Shown here: piece by piece, positions 1 through 4,922 of the stretch
Numbering within the stretch: the first letter of the stretch is position 1
How the letters are laid out: every line of letters starts with the position of its first letter
Assembly (NCBI GenBank): GCA_002368795.1
Contig: DFFG01000028.1
Location: forward strand, 1 to 7,230
DNA: 7,230 bases
Source of the DNA: Eubacterium sp. UBA3782
GTDB taxonomy: Bacteria > Bacillota > Clostridia > Lachnospirales > Lachnospiraceae
Reading direction: 5' to 3'
Position numbers and translations under genes: made by a program
Notes under the pieces: model-generated
The model's database searches: none
Told to the model about the DNA's origin: nothing
What the model saw: only the letters and a program-made list of their open reading frames with translations

Positions 1-44
1 TATGTTAAGTCTTTTTCTTCGATATTATAGAAGTTTTTATCCAT
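1..44 (-). CDS. Possible 5' end of a leftward gene cut by the window edge
   Basis: Read leftward from 44, an ATG opens a frame that begins MDKNFYNIEEKDLT and is still open at the window edge. Only 14 complete codons are visible, so no family can be named. No Shine-Dalgarno sequence precedes the ATG. Instead a good promoter (51-79) places the expected transcription start at or very close to the A of this ATG, so the message would be leaderless, or the real start codon lies further left. The residue mix is plausible for a protein N-terminus but this is weak evidence on so few codons. Confidence 0.3.
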   Translation of the reverse strand, partial: MDKNFYNIEEKDLT

Positions 45-61
45 GATACTATTATATCATG
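42..61. repeat. Perfect palindrome over the -10 box, operator candidate
   Basis: CATGATA (42-48) and TATCATG (55-61) form a perfect 7-base inverted repeat with a 6-base centre. The -10 box of the leftward promoter lies inside it, so a dimeric repressor bound here would block RNA polymerase. The right arm's outer end also reaches the edge gene's ATG. The symmetry is direct; the operator role is inferred from its position. Confidence 0.4.
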
Positions 62-79
62 TGTCAAATCTGTTGTCAT
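51..79 (-). promoter_or_regulatory. Sigma-A-like promoter reading leftward
   Basis: On the minus strand a -35 ATGACA (74-79; one mismatch to TTGACA) is followed after exactly 17 bases by a perfect -10 TATAAT (51-56). The expected start of transcription is near 44-45, directly at the ATG of the edge gene. A second TTGACA (62-67) lies too close to this -10 to work with it. The elements are seen directly; promoter activity is inferred. Confidence 0.5.
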
Positions 80-245
80 GTACTGGTTAAGTGAAGTGAA
101 CTATTGGCACTTCGCGAGACTACATTTGCGGATATATGACCGCATGAGATCTTTGGCGGCACAATCTGTAAGAATAGATGTATGGTGGACCCATGTATTG
201 TATATCTCCGGTTCGTTTTGGGAACACCTAATCCGCTTTGGATAC

Positions 246-293
246 AAAAAAAGCTGGCTAACTCATGACTAAAGTCACAAGAATGCGCCAGCT
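246..293 (-). terminator. Leftward terminator-like hairpin with T7 tract
   Basis: On the minus strand AGCTGGC (293-287) pairs with GCCAGCT (258-252), and the tract of seven T (252-246) follows at once, its first base shared with the stem. The 28-base loop holds a second dyad, TGACT-AGTCA (266-277), which would stack a short inner stem. This is the first terminator-like structure downstream of the leftward aminotransferase gene, about 140 bases past its stop codon, and probably ends that transcript. Confidence 0.55.
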
Positions 294-307
294 GTACTTT
301 CATTCAT
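275..307 (-). CDS. Possible 10-codon leader peptide before a terminator
   Basis: On the minus strand, AAAGGAG (315-321) stands 7 bases before an ATG at 307, which opens the frame MNESTAGAFL and stops with TGA at 275. The ribosome binding site is one of the best matched in the window, so a translated product is possible. The frame runs through the upstream arm (287-293) of the terminator-like hairpin, an arrangement known from transcription attenuators. The peptide shows no run of codons for one amino acid, so it does not resemble an amino-acid-sensing leader. The same site could serve the overlapping 75-codon frame starting at 303, or be the remnant of a lost gene. Confidence 0.2.
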   Translation of the reverse strand: MNESTAGAFL

Positions 308-435
308 CCCTGATCTCCTTTATTGATTCTTTCTTGCTGACAGCTGTTTCTTCTATCTCTGATTATAGATATCTCCAGGCAGATCAACAGGCACAGATTC
401 GGGTCAGGGAGTAAAAATTGGATATTCTATTTCTG

Positions 436-1716
436 TTATTTTTCCAGCAGCTTCTCGTAGGTCGCCAGGCGGATGCAGGTGCACAGGATCTCGGTGGCAG
501 GCTCGATCTGCTCAGGCGTTGCGAAGCTAGGCGCCAGACGGATGTTGCTGTCCTGCGGATCAATGCCGTAGGGATAGGTAGCTCCCGCATTGGTGAAGGT
601 AACGCCGGCCTCCTTGGCCAGGGCAACGACCCTCTTGGCACATCCCGGCAGTGTATTCAGAGAGATGAAGTAACCGCCCCTGGGCTTAGTCCACTCGGCC
701 ATGCCGGTGCCGCCAAGCTCCTTCTCCAGAATGCTCTCGACAAGTTCGAACTTCGGCCGCATGATGTCGGCATGCTTTGCCATGTGCTTCTTTACGTTTG
801 CCAGGTTTTTGAAAAAGCGCACCTGGCGGAGCTGGTTGATCTTGTTCGGGCCGATGGTGGCGTACTGCAGGAAGCTCTTGAAGCCCTTCTGGTTGTGTAC
901 GCTGGTCGCCACGGCGGAAATACCTGCGCCGGGGAAGCTGATCTTGCTGGTGGAGCAGAACTCATACACCAGGTCCGGATGGCCGGCCTTCTCGCAGAGA
1001 CCGACGATATCCGGGATCGTATCCTCATGATCGGGATAGAGGCCATGCACGCAGTAGGCATTGTCCCAGAAGATCCGGAAGTCATGGGCTGCAGGCTCCA
1101 GCGCCGCAAACTCCTCGCAGACCCGCTGGCTGTAGACCACACCGCCGGGATTGGAGTATTTCGGCACGCACCAGATACCCTTGACGGAAGGATCCTTCTC
1201 CACATAGCTGCGGACCACATCCATGTCCGGTCCCTCGTCCGTCATCGGGACAGGGATCAGCTCAAATCCAAACTTCATGGTGATATTGAAATGCCGGTCA
1301 TAACCGGGCACCGGGCAAAGCCACTTGCGGTCCTTCTGGAACATCATGGGCTCACAGCCGGAAACGCCGTCGACCATGGCGAAGTTGATCGCCTGGAACA
1401 TGATCTGCAGGCTGGAGTTGCCAAAGACCATGACCTTGTTCGGATGGACGCCCAGAAGCTCGGCCATAAATGCCTTCGCCTCAAACAGGCCGTCCAGACC
1501 GCCATAGTTTCTGCAGTCGATGCCATCCTCAGAATCCAGGACAGAATGGGAATTCACGATATCCAGCATCTTCATGGACAGATCCAGCTGTGCCTTGGAG
1601 GGATTTCCCCGGGCCAGGTTCAGCTGCAGGTTCTGCTCTTTATATTTCTCAAATTCCAGCCTGTATTTTTCCAGTTCTGCACGGCAGAGCGCGCGGTCCG
1701 GTCTCTCAAAATCCAT
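436..1716 (-). CDS. PLP-dependent aminotransferase, aspartate-type MocR-like family (class Ic)
   Basis: A 426-residue fold-type I aminotransferase, probably exchanging amino groups between aspartate or a related amino acid and 2-oxoglutarate in the cytoplasm. Visible landmarks are an ARGNPS segment (35-40) near the N-terminus, PGYDRH (137-142), SNPGG (188-192), WDNAY (217-221) whose Asp contacts the pyridine nitrogen and whose Tyr contacts the PLP oxygen, STSK (255-258) with Lys258 as the likely Schiff-base lysine followed by a glycine-rich FPGAG, and NIRLAPS (391-397) with Arg393 as the substrate carboxylate anchor. This layout fits the Aminotran_MocR (PF12897) group better than classical AspC. 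There is no N-terminal DNA-binding domain, so it is an enzyme and not a MocR regulator. An ATG 13 codons upstream (1755) is open, but the chosen start has GGAGG at 9-base spacing. The gene is divergent from lysR, which may control it. The exact substrate cannot be read from sequence. Confidence 0.93.
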   Translation of the reverse strand: MDFERPDRALCRAELEKYRLEFEKYKEQNLQLNLARGNPSKAQLDLSMKMLDIVNSHSVLDSEDGIDCRNYGGLDGLFEAKAFMAELLGVHPNKVMVFGNSSLQIMFQAINFAMVDGVSGCEPMMFQKDRKWLCPVPGYDRHFNITMKFGFELIPVPMTDEGPDMDVVRSYVEKDPSVKGIWCVPKYSNPGGVVYSQRVCEEFAALEPAAHDFRIFWDNAYCVHGLYPDHEDTIPDIVGLCEKAGHPDLVYEFCSTSKISFPGAGISAVATSVHNQKGFKSFLQYATIGPNKINQLRQVRFFKNLANVKKHMAKHADIMRPKFELVESILEKELGGTGMAEWTKPRGGYFISLNTLPGCAKRVVALAKEAGVTFTNAGATYPYGIDPQDSNIRLAPSFATPEQIEPATEILCTCIRLATYEKLLEK

Positions 1717-1725
1717 TTTTGTGTT

Positions 1726-1730
1726 CCTCC
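1726..1730 (-). promoter_or_regulatory. Ribosome binding site fixing the aminotransferase start
   Basis: GGAGG on the minus strand stands 9 bases before the ATG at 1716. It lies inside the 13-codon upstream extension of the open frame, so translation most likely begins at 1716 (MDFERPD) rather than at 1755, which has no comparable site. Confidence 0.75.
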
Positions 1731-1772
1731 ATGCTGATATATACCATTTATCCATCCTGTCTGCGTATGATA

Positions 1773-1795
1773 CATTCGCGCGTTATCCGCGAATG
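1773..1795. repeat. Perfect inverted repeat in the aminotransferase leader
   Basis: CATTCGCG (1773-1780) and CGCGAATG (1788-1795) are exact inverse complements around a 7-base centre. It is a GC-rich island in an AT-rich gap. It lies about 25 to 50 bases into the predicted leader of the leftward aminotransferase transcript, so it may be a protein-binding operator (road-block position) or a stem-loop in the mRNA leader. The spacing is not the classical T-N11-A LysR box. Role unproven. Confidence 0.5.
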
Positions 1796-1827
1796 ATATG
1801 GGTAAGACAATTTTTCGGACTTTGTTT

Positions 1828-1856
1828 AGTATATACTTGACTTTGGAAGATGTAAA
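1828..1856 (-). promoter_or_regulatory. Promoter of the aminotransferase gene
   Basis: On the minus strand TTTACA (1851-1856) and TATACT (1828-1833) are separated by exactly 17 bases, each one base from the sigma-A consensus. Transcription would start near 1821, giving a leader of about 105 bases that contains the inverted repeat at 1773-1795. The elements interleave with those of the opposite lysR promoter. Confidence 0.6.
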
Positions 1857-1865
1857 ATATATATT
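1837..1865 (+). promoter_or_regulatory. Promoter of the lysR-type gene
   Basis: TTGACT (1837-1842) and TATATT (1860-1865) are 17 bases apart, each one base from consensus. Transcription would start near 1872, about 75 bases before the lysR start codon. The -35 box lies inside the spacer of the opposite promoter. An additional TATACT at 1913-1918 lacks a well-spaced -35. Confidence 0.6.
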
Positions 1866-1946
1866 TGAGATGGTTGTAATAAAATATTGATATGTGCTAT
1901 TACTTTATAAAATATACTATTCATAACATCAGGGAGGAAGCATCAG

Positions 1947-2849
1947 ATGGACATTACCTATGATTATTACCGGATCTTTTACTATGTGGCTAAGTACAAG
2001 AGCTTTACCCATGCAGCACAGATCCTGATGAGCAGCCAGCCGAATGTAACCAGGTCGATGAACAACCTGGAAAAGCAGCTGGGCGTCAAGCTGTTCAACC
2101 GCTCCAACCGGGGCGTTACCCTGACCGCCGAAGGAAAGATGCTTTACGAGCATGTCTCCATCGCCTTCGAGCAGCTCCGCACGGCTGAGGATGAGCTCCT
2201 CAACGGAGACGGTCTCTCCAGCGGTTCCATCACGATCAGCGCGAGTGAGACGGCTCTCCATGTCATGCTTCTGCCCGTCCTGAAGGATTTCCACTCTGCC
2301 TATCCGCAGATCCACATCCGTATCCAGAACCACAGCACCCAGACAGCTCTGGATTCCTTGCGGAACGGTGTTGCGGACCTCGCTGTCGTCACGACGCCGA
2401 CCCACATCCGCCGCCCGCTGAAGGAGACCAAGCTGCGTGACTTCCGTGAAGTATGTGTATGCGGCCGCAGATATGAATTTCTTTCCCGCAGCCGGCACCA
2501 TCTTTCTGAGCTGACAGAGTACCCATACATATCTCTGGCGAAGGATACGATGACCTACGAGTTCTTTACCGAGTACTTCTACCACAACGGCATCGATATG
2601 CAGCCGGATATCGAGGTCGCGACTGCCGACCAGATGCCGGCCGTCCTCCTGTGTGATCTGGGCTATGGCTTTGTGCCCGAGGTCCTGCTGGAGACACATG
2701 CCGGAAAAGATAGGCTCTACGAGATCCCGCTGTACGAGGAAGTCCCGCTCCGCTCGATCTGCATGGTCGAGGATACCGGCAGGACCCTCACCACCGCTGC
2801 TGCCGAGCTGAAAAAGATGCTCCTGGCCAGCTCCGGTCCGCAGGCATAA
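1947..2849 (+). CDS. LysR-family transcriptional regulator
   Basis: A 300-residue protein, the usual length of the LysR family. Residues 1-65 form the winged helix-turn-helix: DYYRIFYYVAKYKSFTHAA leads into the recognition region SSQPNVTRSMNNLEKQLG (29-46) and the family hallmark KLFNRSNRGVTLTAEG (48-63). A linker helix follows to about residue 90. Residues about 92-295 form the two-lobed effector-binding domain, beginning GSITISASETALHVMLLPVLKDFH. ATG at 1947 is preceded by GGAGG at 9 bases. It is transcribed divergently from the aminotransferase, the classical arrangement for a LysR regulator and its target, with overlapping promoters in between. I infer control of the aminotransferase and autoregulation. 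The effector is unknown, possibly a substrate or product of the neighbouring enzyme. Confidence 0.95.
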   Translation: MDITYDYYRIFYYVAKYKSFTHAAQILMSSQPNVTRSMNNLEKQLGVKLFNRSNRGVTLTAEGKMLYEHVSIAFEQLRTAEDELLNGDGLSSGSITISASETALHVMLLPVLKDFHSAYPQIHIRIQNHSTQTALDSLRNGVADLAVVTTPTHIRRPLKETKLRDFREVCVCGRRYEFLSRSRHHLSELTEYPYISLAKDTMTYEFFTEYFYHNGIDMQPDIEVATADQMPAVLLCDLGYGFVPEVLLETHAGKDRLYEIPLYEEVPLRSICMVEDTGRTLTTAAAELKKMLLASSGPQA

Positions 2850-2861
2850 GCACCGTATAAA

Positions 2862-2914
2862 AAGACACAGGCATTTTTTAGGGACTCCCCTTTCGAATGC
2901 CTGTGTCTTCTTTT
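2862..2914. terminator. Bidirectional intrinsic terminator after lysR
   Basis: AAGACACAGGCATT (2862-2875) pairs perfectly with AATGCCTGTGTCTT (2896-2909): a 14-base stem. The 20-base loop contains a short inner dyad, AGGG (2880-2883) with CCCT (2888-2891). Rightward the stem is followed by CTTTT; leftward it is followed by a T-rich run (2862-2857 region). It lies 13 bases after the lysR stop codon, between convergent transcription units, so it probably serves both. Confidence 0.85.
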
Positions 2915-2937
2915 GTAGCTTATAAGACAACATGTGT

Positions 2938-2985
2938 AAAAAAATCAATTAAGTAATGCAGCACACGATCCCTGGAAGGCATTAC
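2938..2985 (-). terminator. Leftward hairpin and T7 tract ending the lar operon
   Basis: GTAATGC (2953-2959) and GCATTAC (2979-2985) form a perfect 7-base inverted repeat with a 19-base loop. Read leftward, a tract of seven T (2944-2938) follows about 8 bases later. It lies about 130 bases downstream of the yfiH stop codon. The stem is modest and the tract is not immediately adjacent, so this may be a weak terminator that the stronger hairpin at 2862-2909 backs up. Confidence 0.4.
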
Positions 2986-3025
2986 GCAAACGGCTTCGGC
3001 CCTTTCGGGCCTGCAGAATGTTTGC
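2986..3025. repeat. Compound hairpin adjoining the operon terminator
   Basis: GCAAAC (2986-2991) pairs with GTTTGC (3020-3025), and within it GGCCC (2998-3002) pairs with GGGCC (3007-3011) around a TTTC loop. The two stems are separated by an asymmetric internal loop. It directly abuts the GTAATGC-GCATTAC hairpin, so the leftward message would carry two back-to-back stem-loops. Its likely role is 3' end protection or termination. Confidence 0.45.
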
Positions 3026-3114
3026 TTTAATGTCTTCCGGGGATCCTGTGCGGTATACACTACAACGACCTCTATGCCTATATGAATCAGAGCAAAGATC
3101 GGCTTCTATTTACT

Positions 3115-3990
3115 TTACTTCAAAGCAAGAAATACGCCCAGATTTCCCCGTTTTCCCTGCGACGCGCGGTGGGAAAACAGCAGCTCGCTGTTGCAGCAGG
3201 TACAGATCCCCGTCACGTCAATATTCTCCGGCCGCACACCGGCCTCGGTCAACACGATGCGGTTGCTCGCCCAGAGATCCAGCTGGTACTTGCCGCCACC
3301 CTTGCTGATCAGGATCTCGCTCTCATGACCGGCAAATTCCGCCGCAAATGCATCGGCCACGTCCTCACTGACCTCGTAGCAGTCCTGACAGATGGATGGC
3401 CCGATGGCGCAGACCAGATCCTCCGGTCTTGTCTGGAAGCGCTCGGTCATCTGGCGGATGGTCTCGCGGCCGATCCGGCCGACCGTCCCTCTCCATCCGG
3501 AATGGGCCAGTCCGATGGCTTTCCGGACCGGATCCACAAAGGCAATGGGGACACAATCCGCAACAAACACACTCAGCACCAGACCCGGCACATCTGTGAC
3601 CAGGCCGTCCACATCCGTATAGTCCCGGGGTCTTGTCAGTCCCTTTCCGGCATCGCTTTCATCGACAGCGCGCACATTTACGGTATGGGTCTGATCCGTA
3701 AAGACAAAACGGTCCTCCGGAAAGCCGATCTCCTCTGCCGTGCGGCGGAAGTTTTCCCGCACGGCTTCCGGGTCATCGCCCCGGGAGAAGCTCAGGTTCA
3801 GGCTGCGCCAGATCCCGGTGCTGACACCGCCAAGCCGCGTGGAAAATCCGCAGCTGACGATGCCGGTCTTATCGAGGCCGGAAAAATGCAGCATGGGAAG
3901 GGTTATGCCTCCCAGCACCGGCTCGGTCGTCCCCATCTTCCGGATAAAAGGAGCCGTGCCGTTCCAAAGCCCTGCCTTAGCCCCGGTCAC
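3115..3990 (-). CDS. pgeF: YfiH/PgeF-family (laccase-domain) protein
   Basis: A 291-residue member of the Cu-oxidase_4 / DUF152 family (YfiH of E. coli, YlmD of Bacillus). Members have been described as purine nucleoside phosphorylase or adenosine deaminase and, in E. coli, as the peptidoglycan editing factor PgeF that keeps wrongly built precursors out of the cell wall. The three metal ligands are visible: His102 in QTHTVNV, Cys146 in ADCVPI and His163 in LAHSGWRGT. The family's GFSTRLGGVS (48-57) and GPSICQDCYEV (197-207) are present, so the protein looks intact. The start is a GTG overlapping the hydrolase TGA (GTGA), which points to translational coupling; AGGAG and AAGGG lie 14 and 9 bases upstream. 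An internal ATG at 3936 lacks a well-placed binding site but would leave all conserved motifs. It is the last gene of the operon. The name PgeF is by family; the substrate here is unproven. Confidence 0.92.
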   Translation of the reverse strand: MTGAKAGLWNGTAPFIRKMGTTEPVLGGITLPMLHFSGLDKTGIVSCGFSTRLGGVSTGIWRSLNLSFSRGDDPEAVRENFRRTAEEIGFPEDRFVFTDQTHTVNVRAVDESDAGKGLTRPRDYTDVDGLVTDVPGLVLSVFVADCVPIAFVDPVRKAIGLAHSGWRGTVGRIGRETIRQMTERFQTRPEDLVCAIGPSICQDCYEVSEDVADAFAAEFAGHESEILISKGGGKYQLDLWASNRIVLTEAGVRPENIDVTGICTCCNSELLFSHRASQGKRGNLGVFLALK

Positions 3991-4922
3991 GCCAGTTTTC
4001 CCTTCTCCTGAAGCCAGTTCAGGATATCCGTATCCACCACCTCATGATCCAGCTCATTCAGGATCTCATGACGGTCGCCCGGATAGATTTTCAGAACGAT
4101 ATCCCGGATACCGGTCTTTACGTAGATGTCCGCCACTTCTCTGGGCCCGTCGCCAAAGTTGCCCACCGGATCCTCAGCGCCGGAAACCACCAGGATGGGC
4201 AGATCCTTCGGGATTCGCTTCAGGTTCTCTTCCTTTTCACAATATTCGATACCCGCAAACATATTGTAGAAACCGTTTACGGTGAACACAAAATTGTTCC
4301 ACGGATTTGCGCAGTAGGCATCCACGATCGCCTCATCCTTCGACAGCCAGTCATTCTTTGTGCGGGCCGGCTCGAACCGCTTGTTGTTTGCTCCAAGCGC
4401 AATGTTGTTGACCATGGTGCTGCGGTATTTCCATCCCCGGAAACGGGCAATGGTCTTGCAGAGGGCCTTGCCTGCAGAAAGTACTGCCGGCGGCATGTTG
4501 CCGGTGCCCATGATGATCGCACCTGCCAGTCCCTCGCCGTACATCTCAATGTACTGTCTGGCCAGGAAGGAGCCCATGCTGTGACCCAGCAGGAAATAGG
4601 GCTTGTCCGGATGCCTCTCCTGTGTCAGCTGCCGAAGCGTATGCATGTCGCCGATCACACAGGCATTGCCGTTTTTCTCTGCAAAATAGCCGTGCTCCTT
4701 CTCGCTGATGACCGATGCACCATGTCCCAGGTGATCGTTTCCGACGACATAGATGCCATTTTCCGCAAGGAACGTGGCAAACCGGTCATAGCGGTCAATG
4801 AACTCAACCATGCCGTGGGCGATCTGAAGAATTGCCTTGATCTCCCCGTCGGGGATCCATTTGATCGCATGGATCGTCGTTACGCCATCCTTTGAATTGT
4901 AAGTAAAATCCTTCTTCCTCAT
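3987..4922 (-). CDS. Alpha/beta hydrolase, lysophospholipase/monoacylglycerol lipase-like (Hydrolase_4)
   Basis: A 311-residue serine hydrolase of the PldB / serine aminopeptidase S33 group (PF12146). The catalytic triad can be placed: Ser115 in the nucleophile elbow GHSMGS (113-118), Asp251 in SGAEDPVG, and His285 in YPGDRHEIL. HGMVE (36-40) supplies the oxyanion loop, and GNDHLGHGAS (61-70) is typical of the family. A cap region rich in Trp, Asn and Phe lies between about 140 and 235. There is no signal peptide or membrane segment, so it acts in the cytoplasm, probably on lysophospholipids, monoacylglycerols or another small ester. The ATG overlaps the larC stop (ATGA) and GGGAGG stands 8 bases before it, so it can be translated well on its own. 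Its place between larC and yfiH suggests co-transcription; whether it has any part in the nickel-cofactor pathway is unknown. Confidence 0.92.
   Translation of the reverse strand: MRKKDFTYNSKDGVTTIHAIKWIPDGEIKAILQIAHGMVEFIDRYDRFATFLAENGIYVVGNDHLGHGASVISEKEHGYFAEKNGNACVIGDMHTLRQLTQERHPDKPYFLLGHSMGSFLARQYIEMYGEGLAGAIIMGTGNMPPAVLSAGKALCKTIARFRGWKYRSTMVNNIALGANNKRFEPARTKNDWLSKDEAIVDAYCANPWNNFVFTVNGFYNMFAGIEYCEKEENLKRIPKDLPILVVSGAEDPVGNFGDGPREVADIYVKTGIRDIVLKIYPGDRHEILNELDHEVVDTDILNWLQEKGKLA

Larger units (their letters stand above)
80..435. other. Non-coding stretch downstream of the aminotransferase
   Basis: No convincing protein gene was found here on either strand. Open frames of 64 and 75 codons overlap each other on opposite strands, are rich in Trp, His, Cys and Ser, resemble no family I know, and are crossed by the terminator-like hairpin at 246-293. 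What can be pointed to are small dyads (GAAGTG with CACTTC around 98-118; TGCGG with CCGCA around 127-144), a lone leftward TATAAT at 362-367, a strong leftward ribosome binding site at 315-321, and the hairpin. The stretch could hold decayed coding sequence or a short structured transcript. Confidence 0.5.

Noticed and set aside
145..245. T-box or other riboswitch in the left gap
   Set aside because: A GGTGGACCC segment faintly recalls the T-box antiterminator, but the conserved T-box sequence and the specifier stem are absent.
78..272. Rightward 64-codon frame (MYWLSEVNYWHF...)
   Set aside because: It has no ribosome binding site, an odd tryptophan-rich composition, and overlaps the hairpin and a frame on the other strand.
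76..303. Leftward 75-codon frame with a good ribosome binding site upstream
   Set aside because: The site is better spaced (7 bases) for the 10-codon frame at 307 than for this one (11 bases). The protein is rich in Ser, His and Cys, resembles no known family, and is crossed by a terminator-like hairpin.
265..414. Rightward 49-codon frame (MTKVTRMRQLYF...)
   Set aside because: It lacks a ribosome binding site and a promoter, starts inside the hairpin loop, and matches no family I recognise.
418..1737. Rightward 439-codon frame opposite the aminotransferase
   Set aside because: It is the antisense shadow of a well-conserved gene with all PLP motifs; the length comes from codon bias.
3040..3120. 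Rightward protein-like stretch LPGILCGIHYNDLYAYMNQSKDRLL between the hairpins and yfiH
   Set aside because: It is preceded by an in-frame stop, lacks a ribosome binding site and then runs antisense into yfiH. A decayed fragment is possible but not supported.
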